From JAHHLP01 sp041609895 (GTDB lineage: Bacteria > Bacteroidota > Rhodothermia > Rhodothermales > JABDKH01), in contig JBFIPX010000019.1 of the NCBI GenBank assembly GCA_041609895.1, positions 1 to 31,640 of the forward strand: a stretch of 31,640 nucleotides of DNA. Reading direction: 5' to 3'. The notes under the pieces were generated by a model, which was not told where the DNA came from, made no database searches, and saw only the letters and a program-made list of their open reading frames with translations. Position 1 is the first letter of the stretch. Each line of letters starts with the position of its first letter. Shown here in pieces: positions 24,931 to 31,640 of this stretch. The translations under genes and the position numbers were made by a program.

Positions 24931-26391
24931 CTATTCCTGATGTGACGTGACGCCGGATCGCACGGACTCTAGCACCCGACCGGTGGCAATCAACGACGCC
25001 TCGTCAAAATGCCGGCCTAGAAGCTGCAACCCAATCGGAAGACCGTCCGAGTGAACGGCTGCCGGTACGACGAGGCCCGGAATCCCTGCAAGGTTGGCCG
25101 TCACGGTGTATATATCGTTAAGATACATTTCCAGCGGATCGTGCGTCTTGCTGCCGATCTCGAACGCAGTAGAAGGCGTCGCGGGCGTCAAAATTACATC
25201 GACCGACTCGAAAGCTTCGTCGAAGTCGCGACGAATAAGCGACCGAACGCGTTGGGCCTTTCCATAGTACGCATCGTAGTAGCCCGAGGACAGCACGTAG
25301 GTCCCCAGCATGATGCGTCGTTTCACCTCGGTCCCGAAGCCTTGTGTGCGCGACTCGGTGTAGAGCCGCTCAAGTCTTGATCCGTCTCCTTCCAGCGCCT
25401 CGGCGCGATAACCGTACCGGACTCCGTCGTAGCGAGCAAGGTTGCTGGATGCTTCAGCTGTAGTGAGGATATAGTAGGTAGCGATGCCGTACTCGGTGTG
25501 CGGAAGCGATACGTCCTTTACGTCCGCACCCTCGGTCTCGAGTTGTTCGGCGGTCTTTTCAAGCGCAGCGCGGATCTCCGGGTCGAGTCCCTCGCCCATG
25601 AACTCCTGAGGAATGCCAATCCGCATTCCGCTGACACCTCGATCGAGGGCGGCCCCGTAGTCTGCGGGCTCAACCGGAGCCGACGTAGAGTCGTGGGGAT
25701 CAAGGCCGGCCATTACCTGCAGCGTCGCCGCGACGTCGGCCACCGTACCTCCGAACGGACCGATACAGTCGAACGAGGACGCGTAGGCCACGAGGCCGTA
25801 TCGGCTGACTCTTCCATAGGTCGGTTTCAGACCGGTCACGCCGCAGAACGCTGCCGGCTGCCTGATCGACCCACCCGTATCCGTTCCCAGTGACGCGTTG
25901 CACATCCCGGCTCGAAGAGCAGCCGCTGATCCTCCCGAAGAACCGCCCGGCACCCGCGACGGGTCTACCGGGTTTCGGACCGGACCGAAGAACGAGTTCT
26001 CGTTCGAGGACCCCATCGCAAACTCGTCGCAGTTGGTCTTCCCTATGACCACAGCCCCGGCTTTCTCGAGCCGCCGCACTGCGGTCGCTTCGTAAAGGGA
26101 CTTGAAGCCTTCCAGGATGCGTGATCCGCAGGTAACCGGCCCGTCCTTCGTACAAATCACGTCCTTGACGGCGAGCACCATGCCCGCCAGAGGGAGTACT
26201 TCGCCGGATGCGACCGACACATCTACTGATCGCGCTCGATCGATCGCCCGACTTTCATCGACGCTGACGAACGCGTTCAGCGAATCGTCTGCACCGCGCT
26301 GCCTATCCAGATAAAAAGAGACCAGTCGCTGGCAACTGGTCTCTCCGCGCGTCAGCCGAAGCCGGTCGCTAACAAATGAAGGGATGCTCAT
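24931..26391 (-). CDS. gatA: Asp/Glu-tRNA(Asn/Gln) amidotransferase subunit A
   Basis: GatA releases ammonia from glutamine so that GatB can convert Glu-tRNA(Gln) or Asp-tRNA(Asn) to the correct amide. Over 486 residues the Ser-cisSer-Lys triad is intact with the family spacing: Lys76 (AVKD), Ser151 (PGGSSGGSAAA) and Ser175 (GTDTGGSIRQPAA). It follows tatA by 30 nt and precedes sucD by 10 nt, forming a tatA-gatA-sucD transcript. gatB and gatC are not here. Confidence 0.96.
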   Translation of the reverse strand: MSIPSFVSDRLRLTRGETSCQRLVSFYLDRQRGADDSLNAFVSVDESRAIDRARSVDVSVASGEVLPLAGMVLAVKDVICTKDGPVTCGSRILEGFKSLYEATAVRRLEKAGAVVIGKTNCDEFAMGSSNENSFFGPVRNPVDPSRVPGGSSGGSAAALRAGMCNASLGTDTGGSIRQPAAFCGVTGLKPTYGRVSRYGLVAYASSFDCIGPFGGTVADVAATLQVMAGLDPHDSTSAPVEPADYGAALDRGVSGMRIGIPQEFMGEGLDPEIRAALEKTAEQLETEGADVKDVSLPHTEYGIATYYILTTAEASSNLARYDGVRYGYRAEALEGDGSRLERLYTESRTQGFGTEVKRRIMLGTYVLSSGYYDAYYGKAQRVRSLIRRDFDEAFESVDVILTPATPSTAFEIGSKTHDPLEMYLNDIYTVTANLAGIPGLVVPAAVHSDGLPIGLQLLGRHFDEASLIATGRVLESVRSGVTSHQE

Positions 26392-26421
26392 GAGCGAGTC
26401 GGTCCGCTCGAAGTTGTAATT

Positions 26422-26688
26422 CTAATTGCTACCTGCCGACGTTTCTGACTCGCGGGGTGGATTGTCCTGTCTGGGAGCCGGGGTACCCTGCATCGGGGAT
26501 TTCGATTGTATTTTGTTTTCTGAGGAATCATCCATCGAGAGTTCATTGCTGATCTCGCGGGTGGCCGAACGAAATTCGCGAATACCTTTTCCCATCCCGC
26601 GCGCTATCTCGGGAATACGTTTCGCGCCAAACAACAGCAGAATGGCCAGAAAGATCAGGATTATTTCCATGGGGCCAAGGCTACCCAT
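26422..26688 (-). CDS. tatA: Twin-arginine translocase subunit TatA/TatE family
   Basis: TatA forms the pore component that moves folded proteins with RR signal peptides across the inner membrane. 88 residues: a short N-terminus, one membrane helix (about 7-20), a FGAKRIPE hinge, then an amphipathic helix (IARGMGKGIREFRSA) and a polar tail. GAGGTGA lies a few bases before the ATG. First gene of the probable tatA-gatA-sucD unit. Confidence 0.93.
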   Translation of the reverse strand: MGSLGPMEIILIFLAILLLFGAKRIPEIARGMGKGIREFRSATREISNELSMDDSSENKIQSKSPMQGTPAPRQDNPPRESETSAGSN

Positions 26689-26931
26689 TTCGTCACCTCG
26701 TCGTAGTGTTTCGGGGTGGAGGCAGGAGCGTCCTTCGGTCAGTCGCGCGCTGCGATCGGCTACGGTCGCCTCGACCTGCCCAAATGCGCCTCAAGATAAG
26801 GCGGGTTCGTATAGTATCGGCAGAATAGCCGCAAATGATCACCAGTTAAAGAAAAGTAACGATGCCCTACTTTACCTGTTCCAAATCACCGGCGGCCGCG
26901 AGTTGCTGCTATCGTCGTAATTGAAAATCGT

Positions 26932-28002
26932 ATGTCCGCTGACGTCACACTTACCCGAAAAGACATTCTGAGCTGGCCGAAGGCCGAGTTGCACTGTCAT
27001 CTCGACGGATCTCTTCGGCTCTCGACGCTCCTCGATCTGGCGCACGAGCAAGACAAACTGGATCTTCTCCCGGCGCACACGGAGGAGGAGCTTCTGTCAA
27101 TACTCAAGGAGATCGATCACTCCGAAACACTGGAGGCTTATCTCGCCTGGTTCCGCTACTCGATACCCATGCTGCAGACCCGGGACGCTCTCACGCGCGT
27201 GGCATTTGAGATTGCGGAAGACAACGCGGCCGAGAACGTTCGCTACCTCGAGGTCCGATTTGCTCCCATCCTGTGCGTCGAGGAAGGATTGACGCTGGAT
27301 GAGGTTCTCGATGCCGTACACGAAGGGCTCCTGGCGGCCGAACGTCAATACGGCATTACGAGCCGAATCATCGTCTGCGGACTCCGCGACCGACTCGAGA
27401 GTGCTTCACTCATGCAGGCGGAGGTGGCCGTTCGATCGCGAGATAAAGGTGTCGTCGCGTTCGATCTTGCCGGAGGGGAGGCAGGCAATCCGTCGAAGCA
27501 CCATCTGCATGCGTTCTACTACGCGAGAAACAACCTTCTCAACCTTACCGTGCACGCGGGCGAGTCGTGGGGGCCGGAATCGATTCGTCAAGCGCTCTTC
27601 TACTGCGGGGCACACCGCATCGGCCATGGCATCACGCTGAATCAGGACCCCAAATTGATGCAGTATTGCGTCGACCATCGAATCCCCCTGGAGATCTGTC
27701 CAACCAGCAACGTCCAAACTCACGTAGTAAAGTCGTATGTGGAGCACCCGATCAGGCAATTCGTTGCAGCCGGAGTACCGGTCACCGTGAACACCGACAA
27801 TCGCCTGTTCAGCCGGACAACGCTGACCGACGAGTTGCTGCGGGTACACGAGCAGTGCAGAATTGGAGCGATGGAGCTGCGCGAAATCGCATTGAACGGC
27901 TTCCGCTACGCCTTTCTCGACTGGGATCGGAAACAGGATCTGCTACGGCAAGCGCTCGACGACATGCCGCTGGATCCTACCAAGGAATCGCCGGTCTGGT
28001 AA
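26932..28002 (+). CDS. add: Adenosine deaminase family protein
   Basis: Zinc-dependent hydrolase converting adenosine to inosine in purine salvage. 356 residues. Zinc ligands HxH are His21 and His23 (ELHCHLDGS). His208 and Glu211 are in VHAGES. GHGITL carries the catalytic His, and the metal-binding Asp289 lies in VNTDNRLFS. The residue after it is Asn290, where classic enzymes have a second Asp. The NTDNR variant occurs in many bacterial proteins annotated as adenosine deaminase, but it leaves some doubt about substrate. aroA follows after 47 nt in the same direction. Confidence 0.88.
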   Translation: MSADVTLTRKDILSWPKAELHCHLDGSLRLSTLLDLAHEQDKLDLLPAHTEEELLSILKEIDHSETLEAYLAWFRYSIPMLQTRDALTRVAFEIAEDNAAENVRYLEVRFAPILCVEEGLTLDEVLDAVHEGLLAAERQYGITSRIIVCGLRDRLESASLMQAEVAVRSRDKGVVAFDLAGGEAGNPSKHHLHAFYYARNNLLNLTVHAGESWGPESIRQALFYCGAHRIGHGITLNQDPKLMQYCVDHRIPLEICPTSNVQTHVVKSYVEHPIRQFVAAGVPVTVNTDNRLFSRTTLTDELLRVHEQCRIGAMELREIALNGFRYAFLDWDRKQDLLRQALDDMPLDPTKESPVW

Positions 28003-28049
28003 GTCACGGTATCGATCTCGCTCAAGACGACATTCCCACCATTGCCGCC

Positions 28050-29336
28050 GTGCCACAGGAGACAATTCGGAACGCTAATCACCTGATCGGAAAAGTGGAG
28101 CTCCCGGCCGACAAGTCGGTGGCTCACAGGGCTGCCATCTTCGCCGCGCTTTCTGAGGGTGAAAGCGAGGTTGTCAATTATCCCGATTCGGAGGATCCGC
28201 AGAGTACACTGACGTGCCTCCGGCAGCTCGGGGTGGACATCGTGGCAACCGATCGAGGGGTGACGGTTTCAGGCGTCGGATTGGACGGACTCAAGGCGCC
28301 GGACGGGCCTCTCGACTGCGGCAACTCCGGTACCACGATGCGACTCCTTGCCGGCGTTCTTGCGGGACAATCCTTTGACAGTGAACTCGTGGGCGACTCC
28401 AGTCTCTCCAGACGGCCCATGACCCGCATCGCTGAACCCTTGAGAAAGATGGGTGCCCGGGTGACCCTAACCGACGGACTTCCTCCAATCCGAATCGGGG
28501 CTGTCGAAGCCCCACTGCAGCCCATCGAATACGAACTACCTGTCGCGTCCGCGCAGGTCAAGTCTGCCGTACTGCTGGCGGGGCTTTATGCGGCGGGCGA
28601 GACCGTGGTCATCGAGTCGACGCCCTCGCGCGATCACACTGAACGAATGCTACAGCTCGAGACGTTTACGGTGGGCAGCGAGAGGCGGATCACAGTAAAA
28701 GGTGGCAAGGAGATAGCAGCTCGAACCTGGGCCGTGCCGAAGGACTTCTCCGCCGCGGCTTTCTTTCTTGCGGCCGGCGCGACCGTTCCGAAAAGCCGCA
28801 TCATGCTCAGAGCTGTGGGCGTCAACCCGACGCGATCTGGCGCGCTCGACATCCTGACGGCTATGGGGGCCCGGATCAGTGTTTCGAAGGAGCGTCAGTT
28901 TGGAGGCGAACCGATCGCCGACCTGCACGTCCAGACCTCTTCGCTCACCAGTGTCCGTATCGACGGGACGATCATCCCCAACCTGATCGATGAGATTCCC
29001 GTCCTTGCGGTCGCCGCCACGGCTGCCGCGGGTGAAACGGAGATTCGTGACGCCTCAGAGTTGCGCGTCAAGGAGTCGGATCGTATCGCAATCCTGGTCG
29101 AAAACCTTCGCCGCATGGGCGCCGACATCGACGAACACCCGGACGGGATGACGGTTCGGGGCGGTACGACGCTCAACGGTGCGGCTGTCGAAAGCCATGG
29201 GGACCATCGTATTGCGATGGCCCTTGCGGTTGCCGGACTCCTTGCCGAGGGCGAGACTCGGATCGATGGTGCGGAAGCGGCCTCGGTATCGTTTCCCAAC
29301 TTCTGGGATGAGCTGAGGAAGTTGGCGGGCCAGTAA
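28050..29336 (+). CDS. aroA: 3-phosphoshikimate 1-carboxyvinyltransferase (EPSP synthase)
   Basis: AroA transfers enolpyruvate from PEP to shikimate-3-phosphate, two steps after AroK. No ATG is available; the GTG at 28050 gives 428 residues (E. coli enzyme 427) and starts 13 residues before the first conserved strand. The frame is also open upstream through the adenosine deaminase gene, but that extension matches nothing. Conserved motifs: LPADKSVAHRA, CGNSGTTMRLLAG (the Gly linked to glyphosate sensitivity is kept), DSSLSRRPM, ELRVKESDRI and DHRIAMALAVAG. Probably co-transcribed with the upstream deaminase. Confidence 0.93.
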   Translation: MPQETIRNANHLIGKVELPADKSVAHRAAIFAALSEGESEVVNYPDSEDPQSTLTCLRQLGVDIVATDRGVTVSGVGLDGLKAPDGPLDCGNSGTTMRLLAGVLAGQSFDSELVGDSSLSRRPMTRIAEPLRKMGARVTLTDGLPPIRIGAVEAPLQPIEYELPVASAQVKSAVLLAGLYAAGETVVIESTPSRDHTERMLQLETFTVGSERRITVKGGKEIAARTWAVPKDFSAAAFFLAAGATVPKSRIMLRAVGVNPTRSGALDILTAMGARISVSKERQFGGEPIADLHVQTSSLTSVRIDGTIIPNLIDEIPVLAVAATAAAGETEIRDASELRVKESDRIAILVENLRRMGADIDEHPDGMTVRGGTTLNGAAVESHGDHRIAMALAVAGLLAEGETRIDGAEAASVSFPNFWDELRKLAGQ

Positions 29337-29347
29337 CTGCCTGGCCC
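29327..29347. terminator. Hairpin at the aroA / MGMT convergent junction
   Basis: GGGCCAG (29327-29333) and CTGGCCC (29341-29347) pair perfectly around a 7-nt loop that contains the aroA stop codon. No T-tract on either strand. It may help block read-through between the convergent genes, but this is uncertain. Confidence 0.4.
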
Positions 29348-29356
29348 ACCACAGCC

Positions 29357-29719
29357 TCAATTGTCAGGCTCTTCGGGCGCGGGCGCGTTAGGAGTACCCG
29401 GGATCCACAGGTGCAGGTCCATGCGGACACATCCGTCCTCCCCGAACTGCACGCCTTCGCTTCGCAGCAGGTCCTCCATGATGTGCGGACCACCAAAATG
29501 GACCTGCCCCGACAGAGCACCGAATCGATTGACGACCCGATGACACGGCAACCCTGTTTCAGCCGCAGCATTCAGGGCCCACCCGACCGTCCGGGCCGCA
29601 CTCTTCACTCCGAGGTGCTCTGCGATGTGACCGTAGGTCGTGACCTTGCCGTGCGGGATTCGCTCGACAACGTCCCACACCCGGTCGAAGAAGTCGCTTG
29701 CCGCCTCGCCGCGTTTCAT
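29357..29719 (-). CDS. Short MGMT-family protein (alkyltransferase domain only)
   Basis: A 120-residue protein consisting only of the DNA-binding/active-site domain of O6-methylguanine-DNA methyltransferase. The helix-turn-helix with the Arg finger (Arg43, AARTVGWAL), the Asn hinge (Asn50) and the active-site motif PCHRVV with Cys59 are present. The normal N-terminal domain is missing. In alkyltransferase-like (ATL) proteins the Cys is often replaced by Trp; here it is retained, so true alkyl transfer is possible. The alternative is a damage sensor feeding nucleotide excision repair. It starts 9 nt after the prohibitin-like gene. Confidence 0.85.
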   Translation of the reverse strand: MKRGEAASDFFDRVWDVVERIPHGKVTTYGHIAEHLGVKSAARTVGWALNAAAETGLPCHRVVNRFGALSGQVHFGGPHIMEDLLRSEGVQFGEDGCVRMDLHLWIPGTPNAPAPEEPDN

Positions 29720-29728
29720 TCTCGAAGC

Positions 29729-30562
29729 CTAGTTACCCCCGAGAATCAACGGAAGTCCGTCGTTTCCGCTCCCAACGATCACGGTCTTTGAATTCGGTGA
29801 GTTAGCAAGCTGCTGCGTTGCCTCAATGCCCTTGAACTTCAGGAAGGATGGTGAGAGGCTCTGCGTGATGATGCGTTGGTACTCAGCCTGCCCCTGCGCT
29901 TCGATCTTCTTACGCTGCGCTTCCAGCGACTCTTTTCGAATCGTGAACTGGTACCGCTCCGCCTCCTGCTCCTCCTTCAGTTTGTTCTCGATCGCGCGCT
30001 GAATCTGCTCGGGCAGACGCACGTCGCGGATGAGAACCGCGTCAACATCTACGTACTCATCCTCGACCGCCACACGCACATTGTCGAAGATCTGCTCCTG
30101 CAATTCCGTTCGCTTGCTCGAGTAGAGTTCCTCGGGCGTGTACTGACCGACGACCTCACGAACCGCAGACCGCAACTGGGGCTGCACGAGCTTGCGATAA
30201 TAGTCGGTGCCGTACGTCGTATGCAGACGCGGCAGTTCTTGTATTTCTGGCCGCCAGCGAATGGAGACGTCCATGCCGATCGTCAATCCGTTCGAGGACA
30301 GCGCCTCCATCTCCTCAAGCTTCTCCTGCACGCGACCGTCGTATCTGATCAGCGTCACCCACGGCGGATAGATTTGAAGACCCTCGCCGTAGGTTTTGTC
30401 GAGGTTCGTACCGCCGAACATGCTGTATCGGACGCCCGCCTCTCCGGATCTGATGCTGGTCGACATACACCCGCCGGCGAGGGCAAACACGAATACGACG
30501 ACGACGGCGCCGATCGCTACCTTTGAGAATGCTCGGGTGACGTTGGGATACTTGCTATTCAT
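29729..30562 (-). CDS. Prohibitin / SPFH (band 7) family membrane protein
   Basis: A 277-residue SPFH-domain protein. An N-terminal hydrophobic helix (about 14-31) ends in ALAGGC (Cys32), which could be a weak lipobox or just part of a membrane anchor. The SPFH domain (about 38-205) begins IRSGEAGVRYSMFGG and includes DVSIRWRP, and a Lys/Glu-rich coiled coil follows (ENKLKEEQEAERYQF ... EAQRKKIEAQGQAEYQRI). Such proteins form ring scaffolds that organise membranes and proteases. It leads a two-gene unit with the MGMT-family gene and is divergent from murB. Confidence 0.85.
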   Translation of the reverse strand: MNSKYPNVTRAFSKVAIGAVVVVFVFALAGGCMSTSIRSGEAGVRYSMFGGTNLDKTYGEGLQIYPPWVTLIRYDGRVQEKLEEMEALSSNGLTIGMDVSIRWRPEIQELPRLHTTYGTDYYRKLVQPQLRSAVREVVGQYTPEELYSSKRTELQEQIFDNVRVAVEDEYVDVDAVLIRDVRLPEQIQRAIENKLKEEQEAERYQFTIRKESLEAQRKKIEAQGQAEYQRIITQSLSPSFLKFKGIEATQQLANSPNSKTVIVGSGNDGLPLILGGN

Positions 30563-30672
30563 TTTGTCTCTATGATTTCATGCTGGGTTAAGTGATCGAC
30601 GCAGAACGGGCCGCAAGGTTGCAGGGCAACATGTGTTGTACGGCAACGTTCGTGTTATCTTCAACCGGCTTG

Positions 30673-31640
30673 ATGCCGCCAAATCCCGCCCCACCTGTAG
30701 AAAAATCCCGTTCGATTGTGTCGCTGCAGGGTATCCGACAGCTCGATCTCGAATTCGGCCCCGACCGGGTGCGTCGAAACGTGCTTCTGGCCCCGTTCAC
30801 CACTTTTAAGATCGGAGGGCCTGCGGACGTCTTCCTCGAGGCGCTCACCGTCGAAGAGCTTGAGCGATCGATCCGCATCGCCCGTGCCACCGACCTCAAC
30901 TATTTCCTTCTCGGAGTCGGCGCCAACATACTGGTTGGCGATCGCGGATTCCGCGGACTGGTGATACGCAATTGTGCGCAAGGAATATCGGTCGACGCCA
31001 ACAGCGGGTTACTGCGGGCTGAGAGCGGTGCCATCTTCTACCCGGATGTTATCGAGGCGGCCGTCTCCGCCGGCCTACAGGGAATCGAACACTACGTCGG
31101 AATCCCCTCCACCGTGGGTGGGGCGCTTTGGCAAAACCTTCACTTCCTGTCTCCACCGCCCGAACGTGAACGAACGATGTTCATCGAAGAAGTATTCGAG
31201 TCCGCGGATCTTCTCACCGAGGAAGGAGACCGAATTACGGCGGGCGTCGACTACTTCAACTTCGGTTACGACTACTCGATACTACACGATCGTAGAGACA
31301 TCGTCCTCACAGCCTCTTTCCGCTTGACGCCGGGAAGCGTCGAGGAGATGCGCCGCACGATGGAGGCAAACCTGGAGTGGCGAGCCGCGCGCCACCCCCC
31401 GCTCGACACCGAACCGAGCGCCGGATCGATATTTCAGAAGATAGAGGGCATGGGTGCGGGCCGGCTCATTGATCAGGCAGGGCTCAAGGGCACCCGAATT
31501 GGCGGGGCCGAGATCACGCCACGCCATGCGAACATCATGATCAACCGAGGCGGTGCGACGGCCGCTGATGTATTGGCGTTGATCTTCCTGGCGCAGCAGG
31601 CCGTTCGCGAGAAGTTTGGTGTGGAACTCCGGCCGGAAAT
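30673..31640 (+). CDS. murB: UDP-N-acetylmuramate dehydrogenase (MurB-like), 3' end beyond window
   Basis: MurB reduces UDP-GlcNAc-enolpyruvate to UDP-MurNAc with NADPH and FAD. About 322 codons are visible, nearly the whole protein. FAD-domain motifs are APFTTFKIGGPADVF and LGVGANILVGDRGF. The substrate-domain motif EPSAGSIFQKI holds the catalytic Ser252, followed by RLIDQAGLKGTRIGGAEI and HANIMINRGGA; the frame reaches ELRPE, where the catalytic Glu is expected, just at the edge. Departures: PSTVGGALWQNLHF (145-158) replaces the usual P(G/S).VGGA..QN.GA.G, and FGYDYS (197-202) has Asp200 where FGYR.S has the functional Arg. The start has no Shine-Dalgarno sequence. Confidence 0.85.
   Translation, partial: MPPNPAPPVEKSRSIVSLQGIRQLDLEFGPDRVRRNVLLAPFTTFKIGGPADVFLEALTVEELERSIRIARATDLNYFLLGVGANILVGDRGFRGLVIRNCAQGISVDANSGLLRAESGAIFYPDVIEAAVSAGLQGIEHYVGIPSTVGGALWQNLHFLSPPPERERTMFIEEVFESADLLTEEGDRITAGVDYFNFGYDYSILHDRRDIVLTASFRLTPGSVEEMRRTMEANLEWRAARHPPLDTEPSAGSIFQKIEGMGAGRLIDQAGLKGTRIGGAEITPRHANIMINRGGATAADVLALIFLAQQAVREKFGVELRPE

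Noticed and set aside
23874..24950. 358-codon plus-strand frame opposite sucD
   Set aside because: Fully antisense to a textbook sucD; a high-GC shadow frame.
26426..26920. 164-codon plus-strand frame opposite tatA
   Set aside because: Antisense to tatA with its strong ribosome site; no domain recognised.
27567..28049. N-terminal extension of aroA through the adenosine deaminase gene
   Set aside because: This part lies in another frame of a clear enzyme gene and adds about 160 residues not found in EPSP synthases.

Overview
The window looks like chromosomal DNA of a moderately GC-rich, Gram-negative member of the Bacteroidota/Rhodothermota group. This is inferred from four things: a TonB-dependent receptor with an N-terminal carboxypeptidase-D-like domain, a large secreted protein with a type IX secretion (T9SS)-like C-terminal region, a PorV/PorQ-family barrel, and a promoter whose -10 region also fits the Bacteroidota -7 consensus TAnnTTTG. 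No rRNA, tRNA, CRISPR array, prophage or transposase was seen.

Layout. 1-668 (-): 5' part of rho, with an Asn/Arg/Gly-rich disordered N-terminus in place of the usual helical domain. 906-8422 (+, with aroK reversed): an alpha/beta hydrolase and a membrane-anchored MurF-like ligase, then rnhB, whose tail overlaps the convergent aroK, then truA, a kelch-like exported protein, a 61-residue membrane protein and arginine deiminase. 8428-9887 (+): tadA overlapping a YpdA-type reductase. 10161-12452 (-): a heptaheme c-type cytochrome/TPR lipoprotein, bracketed by two clusters of palindromic repeats in direct orientation. 12896-20940 (-): a three-gene envelope operon (TonB-dependent receptor, then large T9SS-like secreted protein, then PorV-like barrel). 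It has a good promoter about 320 nt upstream, an 11-bp intercistronic hairpin and a clean intrinsic terminator. 21368-26688 (-): housekeeping genes serA, engB, sucD, gatA and tatA. 26932-29336 (+): adenosine deaminase and aroA. 29357-30562 (-): prohibitin-like protein followed by a short MGMT-family protein. 30673-31640 (+): murB-like gene cut by the window edge.

How the genes work together. Most are core functions: cell wall (MurF-like, MurB-like), shikimate pathway (AroK, AroA, far apart), tRNA modification and charging (TruA, TadA, GatA), central metabolism (SerA, SucD), export (TatA) and ribosome assembly (EngB). The accessory content is the 12.9-20.9 kb envelope operon, where receptor, cargo-like secreted protein and PorV-type barrel are co-transcribed without a SusD partner, and the repeat-flanked cytochrome. 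I found no defence or mobile system that I could defend as new. The best leads are the repeat-bracketed cytochrome module, the envelope operon with its long leader and internal hairpin, the unusual Rho N-terminus, the hydrolase/membrane-MurF pair, and the divergent MurB and YpdA active-site regions.
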